A stretch of DNA of 20,606 nt from a virus, in IMG/VR virus record IMGVR_UViG_3300030294_000680, positions 1 to 20,606 of that record, one strand, 5' to 3'. Both the position numbers and the translations under genes were made by a program. Of the stretch, positions 1 to 6,870 are shown in pieces. Position 1 is the first letter of the stretch, and every line of letters begins with the position of its first letter. The notes beneath the pieces are model-generated. The model made no database searches, had not been told where the DNA came from, and saw nothing but the letters and a program-made list of their open reading frames with translations.

Positions 1-48
1 ATATTGTATAAGCTTATTAATCCATTGTGTTAACTCTCTACTATCCAT
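1..48 (-). CDS. Start of the gene after terS, probably large terminase (partial)
   Basis: An ATG at 48-46 is preceded by a good ribosome site (AAAGGAG, about 7 nt upstream) and the frame stays open to the window edge for 16 codons, beginning MDSRELTQWINKL. These residues alone do not identify a family. The position immediately after a small-terminase-like gene, 15 nt from its stop, is where the large terminase (ATPase/nuclease that packages DNA into proheads) normally sits in such phages. The assignment is from position only; an inserted small gene is the alternative. Confidence 0.4.
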   Translation of the reverse strand, partial: MDSRELTQWINKLIQY

Positions 49-63
49 GTTGTAACTCCTTTA

Positions 64-537
64 TCACTCACACTTCATATTCATTTCCTTTTCTTTTAAC
101 TTAGTAAGCTTCTTATCATTAAGAACTTTACTAGGGTCTTCTTGCCATGTTGCCTTCTTCTTATTGTTCAACCAATACTTTTGAGAAGCTAAGTCTGGGG
201 CTTTATATTTCTTAACCTTAACTACCTTTACATCTTCTTTAACCAATATTATATTGGTCTTTTCATCAAGAACTTCTTCTTTAACTTTAGTTGCAACTTC
301 TTCATAGTATATATACCCATTGCAACATTTAAATAGTGATTGTTCTACCTGTTCATTCTTTTTATCTTTACATTGAGCCATTAGCTCTTTTAACTCACTA
401 TTTTGGCTCTTATGTCTCTTAAAACTCGAGTAACTTATGTCTAATTTTTCTGCAATTTCTTTATCAGTAGAATCACTCTCAGCCATTGATTCTATTAACT
501 TTAAGTTATCCCTTATTGTCTCGTCAACCGACTTCAT
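64..537 (-). CDS. terS: Phage terminase small subunit (TerS)
   Basis: A 157-residue protein. The N-terminal third looks like a DNA-binding helix-turn-helix (ESDSTDKEIAEKLDISYSSF, about residues 20-40). A lysine-rich middle part follows, and the C-terminal part has the phrase KKYKAPDLASQKYWLNNKKK (about 112-131), which matches the 'pD..aq.fWL.Nr....W' pattern I know from small terminase subunits of Gram-positive siphophages. TerS recognises the packaging site and recruits the large subunit. The start at 537 has a GGAGGTG ribosome site. A 10-bp hairpin and two degenerate direct repeats lie just upstream, and the next gene begins 15 nt after its stop. The call rests on this pattern and on position after a late regulator. 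Confidence 0.75.
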   Translation of the reverse strand: MKSVDETIRDNLKLIESMAESDSTDKEIAEKLDISYSSFKRHKSQNSELKELMAQCKDKKNEQVEQSLFKCCNGYIYYEEVATKVKEEVLDEKTNIILVKEDVKVVKVKKYKAPDLASQKYWLNNKKKATWQEDPSKVLNDKKLTKLKEKEMNMKCE

Positions 538-551
538 TCTGCACCTCCAAC

Positions 552-583
552 ATTGAGCCTTTTACTTTTTACTAAGGCTCAAT
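552..583 (-). repeat. Hairpin in the terS leader
   Basis: A perfect 10-bp inverted repeat (ATTGAGCCTT at 552-561, AAGGCTCAAT at 574-583) with a 12-nt loop ends 9-10 nt before the GGAGGTG ribosome site of terS. No T-run follows on the minus strand, so it is not a simple terminator of upstream transcription. It could be an RNA structure controlling terS translation or part of a packaging site. Role is inference. Confidence 0.6.
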
Positions 584-703
584 AATCGCTATATTTCCCA
601 ACTTTAAAAGTCGTATAATTTTTTTATATTTTTTATTAACATTACAAATGTATTCTTAGCCACTGGTATATCTAGCATAAAGCCTATTAAAATATATTTT
701 TTG

Positions 704-816
704 AATGTGACATTTTCTTAGGGAATAAGACATTGACTTTTTAAAGCGCATATAATAGAAGATTTATTTTTTATTTCTCTTCAATGTGAACTCCCCAAAA
801 AATAAGACATTCACTT
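704..816. repeat. Two degenerate direct repeats upstream of terS; candidate pac/cos region
   Basis: Two copies of a composite unit, each with AATGTGA followed after 13 or 11 nt by AATAAGACATTSACTT: 704-710 with 724-739, and 783-789 with 801-816. The stretch 538-834 contains no gene I can support; apart from these repeats and the terS leader hairpin it is plain AT-rich DNA. Direct repeats just upstream of terS are the usual setting of a phage packaging site, but they could equally be sites of the neighbouring broken recombinase or late-promoter elements. Confidence 0.55.
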
Positions 817-834
817 AGTAAAAAAATAAAAAGC

Positions 835-1442
835 TTAATGGATTAGATCGTTCAAAGTTTCTGAATAATTATCAAACACTTCTCTATCTAAACCAAGATA
901 AGCTTTAGTTTCTTCTGTTGAACTATGACCTAACATTTCTTTTATTGCTAATAAATCATGTTCATTCTACTATGTGCACTTATTTTTTCAATATTAAAAT
1001 AATCTCCAGCTTCCTTAAGTATTTGAGAAACTCTCTTTACTTCTATGTATCCACCTTTTCTACTTGGAAACATATAGTCATAATCATTTAAATCTCTTAT
1101 ATACTCTTCTAACTTCTTTTTAAGATTTTTTACTATCACAACTTTTCGAGGTTTTCTATTCTTTTCTCTAATATTCCTAGAGTTAAGTTTCTTTCCTTCC
1201 ATAATTGTAAAATAGCCACTATCAAGAGATTCTTTAATATTTCTTACTTTAAGTTTTATCAAATCTCCAGCTCTATATCCAGTTGCAATGCCTAAAATAA
1301 ATAGCATATAATTTCTATTACTCTTAGCTCTTAAATAATCTTGAATATCATATACTTGATCTACTTGCTTAATTGGATTAGCTGGCTGTTTTTTCTTTCT
1401 TCTCTTTCTTGGTGGACTACTATTGGATTTTACTCTTTCCAT
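835..1442 (-). pseudogene. Frameshifted catalytic-domain-only tyrosine recombinase
   Basis: The first part, starting at the ATG at 1442 with ribosome site AGGTGA, reads as a short tyrosine recombinase lacking an N-terminal core-binding domain. It has the catalytic arginine in ATGYRAGDLIKL, a lysine-rich strand (RKPRKVVIVKN), and reaches ISAHS, the HxxR region. It then runs into a stop at 948. The C-terminal part continues in another frame from about 971 to the TAA at 835, reading HDLLAIKEMLGHSSTEET and then KAYLGLDREVFDNY, with the GH motif and the likely catalytic tyrosine. Counting against the family, roughly 8 residues between HxxR and the last helix are missing, so a small out-of-frame deletion is likely. 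Such short recombinases commonly sit before terS in Gram-positive phages. Confidence 0.75.
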
Positions 1443-1446
1443 AATC

Positions 1447-1629
1447 TCACCTATGTCTTTCATCATTTTTGAAACATTCTTCTACTTCTCTTTTATCAAA
1501 TGGATAATAATGCATTACTATTTCTTCACATGTATTATTATCTAAACAATCTTTGCAGTGTAAAGGAGATTTAGCACATACTATTTCATTTCCTTTAAAC
1601 TTAATGTTTAGCTTAATTTTCTTTTCCAT
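1447..1629 (-). CDS. Small cysteine-containing hypothetical protein
   Basis: A 60-residue protein beginning MEKKIKLNIKFKGNEIVCAK with five cysteines, four of them clustered as C-x5-C-x2-C-x4-C (residues 18-33). This spacing could hold a metal, but I recognise no family. The ribosome site is AAAGGGGG before the ATG at 1629. It ends 4 nt before the start I prefer for the broken recombinase, so the two form a transcription unit. It lies downstream of the hairpin at 1660-1694, which may separate it from the late regulator. Confidence 0.6.
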   Translation of the reverse strand: MEKKIKLNIKFKGNEIVCAKSPLHCKDCLDNNTCEEIVMHYYPFDKREVEECFKNDERHR

Positions 1630-1659
1630 ATTTCTAAACCCCCTTTAATTTAAAATACA

Positions 1660-1694
1660 AAAGAAGCACATAGAATATTTCTAAGTGCTTCTTT
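1660..1694 (-). terminator. Hairpin after the late-regulator gene
   Basis: A perfect 10-bp stem (AAAGAAGCAC at 1660-1669, GTGCTTCTTT at 1685-1694) is followed on the minus strand by a TTTTGTATTTTAAA stretch. It sits between the stop of the ArpU-like gene and the next ORF, so a minus-strand intrinsic terminator is the simplest reading. Confidence 0.6.
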
Positions 1695-1742
1695 GACTAA
1701 TTACATTTTACTATTTAAAACTGATACTTACTAGGTACTTTC

Positions 1743-1778
1743 GTTGCTACCCTAACTGCTACCCTAGTTGCTACCTTT
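1743..1778. repeat. Three tandem 12-bp repeats after the late-regulator gene
   Basis: Plus-strand units GTTGCTACCCTA, ACTGCTACCCTA and GTTGCTACCTTT stand head to tail with an exact 12-bp period, 12 nt beyond the stop of the ArpU-like gene. On the minus strand each contains (A)GGTAGCA. A period near one helical turn and position next to a regulator suggest protein-binding iterons. They are more GC-rich than their surroundings. Confidence 0.75.
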
Positions 1779-1789
1779 GCTGTTCCTTT

Positions 1790-2182
1790 TTATGCTAATT
1801 TTATTTTTTCAAATGAGTTCTCAATTGTCTTTTTAACACTTTTTCTACTTTTAAATAATTCTTGTGCAGCTCTTGAAATACTTTTTTTATCTATAAATAC
1901 TTTTATGATTATTGTTTTTTCATCACCATCTAATCGTCTTAAAGCATTGTCAATTCTCTTATTAGCTATTTCATTTAATTTGATTTTATCCTCTAAATTT
2001 TGAATCTGATTCATAACGTAATCATTATTTTTACAATTCATAGAAGTCTGAACTCTTTCTTCAAATCCACTTGCACCTATCTGCCCTCCAATTTTAAGTT
2101 CTTCTATTTTAAGTTTCATATCTTCAATTTCTATTTCTCTTGATCTATATAAAGCTAATTCCTTCTTAACCTTTTCTTCCAT
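1790..2182 (-). CDS. ArpU/RinA-type late transcription regulator
   Basis: A roughly 130-residue, highly charged protein. The N-terminal half is a predicted coiled coil (EEKVKKELALYRSREIEIED). The C-terminal half contains LDGDEKTIIIKVFIDKKSIS followed by RAAQELFKSRKSVKKTIENS, resembling region 4 of sigma factors as in the ArpU family of phage late regulators. In such phages this gene is the last of the early region and switches on packaging, structural and lysis genes; that matches its place before terS. I prefer the ATG at 2182, which has an AAGGAG site 8 nt upstream, over a GTG start at 2191. The tandem repeats just downstream are candidate target sites. Confidence 0.65.
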   Translation of the reverse strand: MEEKVKKELALYRSREIEIEDMKLKIEELKIGGQIGASGFEERVQTSMNCKNNDYVMNQIQNLEDKIKLNEIANKRIDNALRRLDGDEKTIIIKVFIDKKSISRAAQELFKSRKSVKKTIENSFEKIKLA

Positions 2183-2187
2183 AAGTA

Positions 2188-2340
2188 TCACTCCTTAATA
2201 TTAATTTTTCTTTGAATAAGTTTATCTTTTTGTTCTATACCTTTATCTACATCATTTATATTAATTTCTAATTGTTTCACTTGTATTTCACCTTTGCATA
2301 ACTTTCCCCAGTTTAAATTATTTGTTTTAAGATATCTCAT
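2188..2340 (-). CDS. Small hypothetical phage protein
   Basis: A 50-residue protein beginning MRYLKTNNLNWGKLCKGEIQ. The ATG at 2340 is preferred because of the GAGGT site just upstream; the longer reading frame to 2376 has none and would overlap the preceding gene more. Its stop overlaps the ribosome site of the ArpU-like gene, so the two are probably translationally coupled. No family recognised; charged, no membrane segment, no motif. Confidence 0.5.
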   Translation of the reverse strand: MRYLKTNNLNWGKLCKGEIQVKQLEININDVDKGIEQKDKLIQRKINIKE

Positions 2341-2354
2341 ATCAATTACCTCTT

Positions 2355-3026
2355 TTAAGCTATCTTTTTTACACATTTATAATAAAATGCTGTACTTTTG
2401 TTATCCCAACTAACATTTACAGTTTCTCCGTTATTATAAATGCTTTTTATTTTACCGATACTTTGTTTTCCATCATATTTAAACTCTACTGGATCACCAA
2501 TTTTTAATTCTTCATCTGATATTTTTATGCTATTTTCTAAAATAACAACTTCATTTTCTTTGAAATATGGTTTTTGTTCATATTCTAATACCCATCCATT
2601 TGGAGCAATAACTATTGTTTTCTCAGATGTTGGTATTATTATATTTGCATCGCCTTTACGTTTTATATATTCCGTCACATGCATGTCCTTTAATTTTTCT
2701 AACTGAAGTTCATTGATTTCTCTATCTTGATTCACAATTAATATTTCATCACCTGGAAGTAACTCCAGGTCTTTTTTTAATTCTAGTTCATTTATTCCAG
2801 AAGAATTAAAATATAGTGTTCTATCACCAACTTCTACTATCAATGCCCCACACATCTGTTTAACAATTCTTATGCAACTTTCTTTATAAAGATTAATTAT
2901 CCCTTTAAACTTATCTTCTTTTATCTCTAGTTTTTCTATTATCTTTTCTTCTTTAGGTTTTATAGGCACTTGGACTGGAAGGTCAAACAAATTAAATTGA
3001 CCTTCTATTACATTTATCTTTTTCAA
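2355..3026 (-). CDS. Hypothetical phage protein, SH3-like beta-rich C-terminus
   Basis: A 223-residue protein that starts MKKINVIEGQFNLFD. A proline-rich linker (VQVPIKPKEEK) follows, then alternating hydrophobic strands. The last 45 residues (LKIGDPVEFKYDGKQSIGKI, then VSWDN) look like a small SH3/KOW-type barrel; 'GDPVEFKYDGK..GKIKSIYNNGETVNVSWD' is a typical barrel rhythm. There are only two or three cysteines and no catalytic motif visible. It lies between a XerD-like recombinase and the late regulator in a tight minus-strand run. No function assigned. Confidence 0.6.
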   Translation of the reverse strand: MKKINVIEGQFNLFDLPVQVPIKPKEEKIIEKLEIKEDKFKGIINLYKESCIRIVKQMCGALIVEVGDRTLYFNSSGINELELKKDLELLPGDEILIVNQDREINELQLEKLKDMHVTEYIKRKGDANIIIPTSEKTIVIAPNGWVLEYEQKPYFKENEVVILENSIKISDEELKIGDPVEFKYDGKQSIGKIKSIYNNGETVNVSWDNKSTAFYYKCVKKIA

Positions 3027-3039
3027 CTACCTCACCTCT

Positions 3040-4047
3040 TTAAACAACTAATTTTCTATATTCATTTCTTAAATTTTCTTGTGATAATTGAGCATATATT
3101 TGAGTTGTAGATGGAGTACTGTGGCCTAAGATACCTTGTACCCCTTCAATTCTCATTCCTTGATTTAATAATCTAGTTGCTTGAGTCCTCCTGAACTTGT
3201 GGCAGTGGACTCTTTCCTCAACCCCAGCTCTATCTTTTATTTTGACTATAATTAATTGCAACGCTCTTACTTTAATGTGATGGTATGTTCCTCTTTCTGC
3301 TATAAATAAATATTCCGATTCTCCTTGTCTAGTATTTATATATTTTTGCATATGCATCTTGGCTTTAGTTGAAAAATAAACTATTCTTTCTTTTTGTCCT
3401 TTACCATTTACTATAATGCTTTTTTCTTGCCAATTAATATCATCTAGCTTAATATTATCTAACTCTGATATACGGCAAGCAGTACTATCTAAAAGTTCAA
3501 ATAATGACTTTTCTCTTTCTGTTTTACAAGCTTCTCTTAATTTTTCTACGTTTTCTGCTTTGTAGCCTTGCAAAATTACCCTTGGTACTTTTGTTTGCTT
3601 CAATTGGAATGCTGGATTTTTAAAAATATATTCTTCTGCTTGCAACCATCCGAAAAAGCCTTTAAGCATTGTTATATATCCATTTACTGTTGTTGCCTGT
3701 TTTCCATTTCCTAATACAGCTAAAAACATTCTTAAGTCCATAGTTTGAACAGTGCTACATGGTTTTGTAAAAAATTGATCTAGCTTGATTAAAAATAATC
3801 TATAGTTATCTAGTGTTTTAGAGCTTAAGCCTTCAAGTCTTTTACATGCTAGATATATTTGAGCTTTTTCTTCTATATCGCTTGCAACTAAATCTGTACA
3901 TTTAGTTTGCACCTCATAGTTATATAGAGTTTCATCAATAACTCTTTTGGCTTCTAATTGTAGACTTAAATTTTGCTCTAATACAGGTAACAGTAGTGTT
4001 AATTTTCCTAACAATCTTATACTTGCTTCTTCGTTTAAGTTGCTCAT
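3040..4047 (-). CDS. XerC/XerD-like tyrosine recombinase
   Basis: A 335-residue protein with full tyrosine recombinase architecture: a SAM-like core-binding domain (about residues 55-150) and a catalytic domain (about 165-335). Visible catalytic residues are R192 in TACRISELDNIK, K216 in NGKGQKERIV, H283 and R286 in HKFRR, H309 in LGHST and Y318 in TTQIYAQ. It is intact and separate from the phage integrase at 13.2-14.4 kb. It lies in the middle/early operon, so it is unlikely to be the enzyme for chromosomal integration; resolution of genome multimers, or inversion, is possible. RBS AAGGAGG precedes the ATG at 4047, and the neighbour at 3026 begins 13 nt after its stop. Confidence 0.9.
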   Translation of the reverse strand: MSNLNEEASIRLLGKLTLLLPVLEQNLSLQLEAKRVIDETLYNYEVQTKCTDLVASDIEEKAQIYLACKRLEGLSSKTLDNYRLFLIKLDQFFTKPCSTVQTMDLRMFLAVLGNGKQATTVNGYITMLKGFFGWLQAEEYIFKNPAFQLKQTKVPRVILQGYKAENVEKLREACKTEREKSLFELLDSTACRISELDNIKLDDINWQEKSIIVNGKGQKERIVYFSTKAKMHMQKYINTRQGESEYLFIAERGTYHHIKVRALQLIIVKIKDRAGVEERVHCHKFRRTQATRLLNQGMRIEGVQGILGHSTPSTTQIYAQLSQENLRNEYRKLVV

Positions 4048-4082
4048 GTCTTATCCTCCTTATTGTCATTTGATTATTATAT

Positions 4083-4125
4083 GAGAATAGTGTTTTATAA
4101 CAGTAACGCTCTTAACTCTATTCTC
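4083..4125. repeat. Inverted repeat upstream of the XerD-like gene
   Basis: GAGAATAG (4083-4090) and CTATTCTC (4118-4125) form an 8-bp inverted repeat with a 27-nt spacer in the only gene-free gap (about 100 bp) of this operon, upstream of the recombinase. A minus-strand TATAAT-like box lies next to it. It may be an operator or a recombinase site; evidence is thin. Confidence 0.35.
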
Positions 4126-4147
4126 TATTTAATTTCTTAGTATTATC

Positions 4148-4396
4148 TTACTTTTCATCTGTTAAATAAGTAACCTTATTTTTCAATGGGCAACTGCTAT
4201 TATATCCGTCAACTGATTCACTTATAATAATAGATTCATTTTTTATCATGCAATAAGATTGTCTTCTAAGAATTTCAATTACACCACTTAGCACATCCAC
4301 ACTTTGCATAGCTTCATGTTGTATTTTTTCATGTCTAAATGGGCAATTCATACAACTTTCAATTTTAAAAGGAATAGTTATTTTATACTCATACAT
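4148..4396 (-). CDS. Hypothetical cysteine-containing phage protein
   Basis: An 82-residue protein starting MYEYKITIPFKIESCMNCPF. The ATG at 4396 has AAGGAG 8 nt upstream, better than the GTG at 4405 that overlaps the ribosome site. Four cysteines lie as CxxC near the N-terminus (SCMNCPF) and two single ones later (SYCMIKN, SSCPLKN); a CxxC...C...C set can bind zinc. The family is not recognised, although 'C..CPf' with a terminal 'CPL' recalls small zinc-binding proteins common in clostridial phages. Confidence 0.6.
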   Translation of the reverse strand: MYEYKITIPFKIESCMNCPFRHEKIQHEAMQSVDVLSGVIEILRRQSYCMIKNESIIISESVDGYNSSCPLKNKVTYLTDEK

Positions 4397-4425
4397 TTCT
4401 TTCACTCCTTCACCAAATTTTAGTA

Positions 4426-4533
4426 TTAATTTCTAAGAAAATTTACAGATTCTTTAACAAACCATTTCCAAGTATTTAAATGCGCTTTCAATCCAATAAA
4501 AAAATTATTTACCAATAGTTTCATAATTTTCAT
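4426..4533 (-). CDS. Possible 35-residue small protein
   Basis: A short reading frame beginning MKIMKLLVNNFFIGLKAHLN and ending at a TAA at 4426. It has AAGGAG directly upstream of the first ATG (very tight, 2 nt); a second in-frame ATG at 4524 has better spacing. The peptide is basic, hydrophobic and tryptophan-containing, possibly a small amphipathic helix. It fills an otherwise empty 160-bp gap between two genes of the operon. No family recognised. Confidence 0.4.
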   Translation of the reverse strand: MKIMKLLVNNFFIGLKAHLNTWKWFVKESVNFLRN

Positions 4534-4563
4534 TTCTCCTTCGCCCGTTAGTAGTATTGTGTA

Positions 4564-4974
4564 TTAAGATTCAATTATTGTATTTTCACAACTTTCACTA
4601 AACAATGGTTTGGCATCTGAACCATTATCTATATACCATGTACCATCATAAAACTTAATTTCACCAGTAAAATCTATTTCTTCACTACCTGTTAATACTG
4701 ATACTTGATGTACAGTCATGCCCTCACATATATCATCACCATTTATGTCATTTAGTTCTGTATACCTTCGTCCTGTTTCGGCATTATTTATTTCAATGTC
4801 TTTCGGTACAAAAACCAGTAGTTTATTACCAGTTTCACTATCTTCTGAAAAATAAACATCAGATGTATCTGAACAATATCTTTCTTCACCTGATACTATT
4901 GATTCAATAACAATCTCTGTATCATTATCTAAATCCTCTATTAATTCTTTTAATTCTTTAACATTCCATTTCAT
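4564..4974 (-). CDS. Hypothetical acidic phage protein, YopX-like C-terminus possible
   Basis: A 136-residue, very acidic protein. The N-terminus (MKWNVKELKELIEDLDNDTE, then IVIES) follows a pattern common in small phage proteins that begin 'kelie.L..lp.d.eVvi'. The C-terminal half (GDDICEGMTVHQVSVLTGSE, then DFTGEIKFYDGTWYID) has the beta-strand rhythm of YopX-type phage domains, in which an entry 'D..g......gtV....G.w.' is typical. The similarity is by eye and weak. No catalytic residues. It lies in the unknown-gene run between the recombinase and the methyltransferase. Confidence 0.55.
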   Translation of the reverse strand: MKWNVKELKELIEDLDNDTEIVIESIVSGEERYCSDTSDVYFSEDSETGNKLLVFVPKDIEINNAETGRRYTELNDINGDDICEGMTVHQVSVLTGSEEIDFTGEIKFYDGTWYIDNGSDAKPLFSESCENTIIES

Positions 4975-5007
4975 TTGAACATCTTTCCTTTCATTTAGTA
5001 TTGCGAA

Positions 5008-5379
5008 CTATTCCTTATGTGAATTTATATAGTTAATAATTTTCATTGTTGCTGCTGATGCATTTATAGATAATTGCCTTAACTCTTCTGGTATATTTTT
5101 AGTAGTACCAATTTCCATTAATGCGCTCGATGCTCTGTAGTAATTCTCAATAACTTTTGTCATATCATATTGATTCATATTCACATCTTCCTTATCTTCT
5201 TCAACCTCATGAAAATCTTCTAGTTCTAACTCCACCTCTTTACTATCTGCATCTGGACCTTCACCATATTCTTTTGCACATCTTTCACTATTGGGTGACA
5301 TATACATACATTGGCTGCCTGATACATCACAATAATATCTACATTCATCTTCATCAAACTTTGCACATTTACAACTCAT
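5008..5379 (-). CDS. Hypothetical protein with cysteine-rich N-terminus
   Basis: A 123-residue protein in two parts. Residues 1-34 hold six cysteines (MSCKCAKFDEDECRYYCDVS and then QCMYMSPNSERC), a likely small metal- or disulfide-stabilised knuckle. After an acidic linker (about 45-68, mostly E/D) a helical C-terminal part follows (YDMTKVIENYYRASSALMEI). Two modules in so small a protein suggest a fusion or a protein-binding adaptor. The start at 5379 is just downstream of the methyltransferase stop at 5396. Function unknown. Confidence 0.6.
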   Translation of the reverse strand: MSCKCAKFDEDECRYYCDVSGSQCMYMSPNSERCAKEYGEGPDADSKEVELELEDFHEVEEDKEDVNMNQYDMTKVIENYYRASSALMEIGTTKNIPEELRQLSINASAATMKIINYINSHKE

Positions 5380-5395
5380 TGCTCTACCTCACTTT

Positions 5396-6631
5396 CTAAC
5401 TGACTAATTTTCTTTCATTTTCTTCTATAACATTAGCTTGTACTAATGCTTTTGATAACAGTGGAACTACTGCATTGCCGCACCTTGCCTTTTGTTGTGT
5501 AGTCGGATATTTCTTTCCTGTATAATCATGATCTATAATATATTCTTTAGGAAAACTCATTCCATCAAATAATTCTCTAGCTTCGAGCATTCTTAAACCT
5601 ATATCTACTATCTTATAATCTTTACCTCTAACTACAATTAATCCAAATCTATCCTTAGTTGTTATAGTATGAATTGGCCCATTAATACTTTGCCCTGTAT
5701 CACATCCATAATATTTAGTTAGGAATGCAGCAACTCCATCTTTCATAGGTAACTTAATATCCTGAAACTTTACTGATACTAACCCAAATCTATTTTGAGT
5801 AGGTATAGTTGCTATTGGATCTCTTAAACTGCTGCATCTTGTTTCGTTGCCCTGATGTGTATAATAATGACTTAAAAAATATGCTGTATCATTGATGATA
5901 TACGGTTTATCTTCAATTACATATTTCTGTATTCCTCTAGCAATCCTTATTAATGTATTTTGTGCCAATGGCTTTTTTCTATCAAATATACTTGGTACTT
6001 CTAAATTCCAATTAATTATTGTGGATGCTGCTATATATGGCTTTTTATTTTCTCCATGTGTAGGTTCTGGCCATACTATAGGTTTTCCATCACACCTAGC
6101 AATTAAAAAAAATCTTTTTCTAGTTGTTGGCGCTCCATAATCAGCTGCTACTAATTCTTTGTACTCGACTTTGTACCCTAGATATTTAAAAGCATTTAAG
6201 AAACTCTTGAATGTTCTTCCCTTATACTTTGGTATTAATTTACCTTGACTATCTATTGGCCCCCAAGTCTGAAACTCTTCAACATTCTCTAGCATAATAA
6301 CTTTAGGCTTTACTGTTCCTGCCCACTTAATAGCAACCCAAGCTAATCCTCTTATATTTTTATTTACTGGTTTTCCACCTTTAGCTCTTGAAAAATGTTT
6401 GCAGTCTGGACTACACCAAACCAAATCCACTTCTTTACCATCTGTTATTTTTCTAATGTCTACATCCCAAACACTCTCTTGATAGTGCTTTGTATGAGGA
6501 TGATTAGTTTTATGCATTAATATTGCAGCTGGATCATGGTTAATTGCTATATCAATAGGTCTATTTAGTGCCATTTCTATTCCTGTACTGGCACCGCCCC
6601 CACCTGCAAAGTTATCTACTATTAATCCCAT
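5396..6631 (-). CDS. Orphan phage DNA (cytosine-5-)-methyltransferase
   Basis: A 411-residue C5-cytosine methyltransferase, which transfers a methyl group from S-adenosylmethionine to cytosine. Motif I is FAGGGGASTGIEMA (residues 8-21). Motif IV is CSPDCKHFS with catalytic C77, a PDC variant of the usual PPC. Motif VI is ENVEEF (115-120), motif VIII TTRKRFFLIAR, and motif X GNAVVP near the C-terminus. The target-recognition region holds two similar blocks: FLSHYYTHQGN...IATIPTQNRFGLV and FLTKYYGCDTGQS...IHTITTKDRFGLI, an internal duplication. No restriction endonuclease is adjacent, so it more likely shields phage DNA from host restriction or marks phage DNA than forms a restriction system. 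Sequence specificity cannot be read. Confidence 0.93.
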   Translation of the reverse strand: MGLIVDNFAGGGGASTGIEMALNRPIDIAINHDPAAILMHKTNHPHTKHYQESVWDVDIRKITDGKEVDLVWCSPDCKHFSRAKGGKPVNKNIRGLAWVAIKWAGTVKPKVIMLENVEEFQTWGPIDSQGKLIPKYKGRTFKSFLNAFKYLGYKVEYKELVAADYGAPTTRKRFFLIARCDGKPIVWPEPTHGENKKPYIAASTIINWNLEVPSIFDRKKPLAQNTLIRIARGIQKYVIEDKPYIINDTAYFLSHYYTHQGNETRCSSLRDPIATIPTQNRFGLVSVKFQDIKLPMKDGVAAFLTKYYGCDTGQSINGPIHTITTKDRFGLIVVRGKDYKIVDIGLRMLEARELFDGMSFPKEYIIDHDYTGKKYPTTQQKARCGNAVVPLLSKALVQANVIEENERKLVS

Positions 6632-6640
6632 ATCTTCACC

Positions 6641-6865
6641 CTATTTCTTTTGATTTAAAATAACATGTCCGTTTTCATCTGCTCTTTCTAATAACTTCTT
6701 GCATCTTTTGCATGTAATGTCAGATGAATCTCCTTCTGTTACTTTATCTCTAATATCCCATGTAGTATTACAGCCACTCACCATGTATCCATTCATTCTA
6801 ACGCCTGCATGAATTAATTTATTTCTTTTTACTAAATTCACTTTTCCGGTAAACACTTTCTTCAC
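6641..6865 (-). CDS. Small zinc-knuckle-like phage protein
   Basis: A 74-residue protein. It has a basic N-terminal strand region (KVFTGKVNLVKRNKLIHAGV), a single cysteine with neighbouring glycine (VSGCNTTW) and a CxxC (ITCKRCKKLLER). The H...C...CxxC series is seen in small phage proteins that begin with a histidine strand and end in 'vtCkrCkk', so one zinc site is likely. It starts 5 nt after the stop of the unknown gene upstream and stops 10 nt before the methyltransferase start, so it is co-transcribed. The substrate or partner is unknown. Confidence 0.6.
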   Translation of the reverse strand: MKKVFTGKVNLVKRNKLIHAGVRMNGYMVSGCNTTWDIRDKVTEGDSSDITCKRCKKLLERADENGHVILNQKK

Positions 6866-6870
6866 CCTTT

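Noticed and set aside
1743-1778. CRISPR-like array
   Set aside because: The repeat unit is only 12 bp with no spacers and no cas genes; tandem protein-binding sites fit better.
2440-2706. 88-residue plus-strand frame
   Set aside because: Antisense to a tightly packed minus-strand gene, with hydrophobic shadow composition and no start signals.
5892-6140. 82-residue plus-strand frame
   Set aside because: Within the methyltransferase target-recognition region on the opposite strand; the methyltransferase is certain.
5396-6631. Restriction-modification system
   Set aside because: All neighbours are small proteins without nuclease motifs, so only the methyltransferase half is supported.
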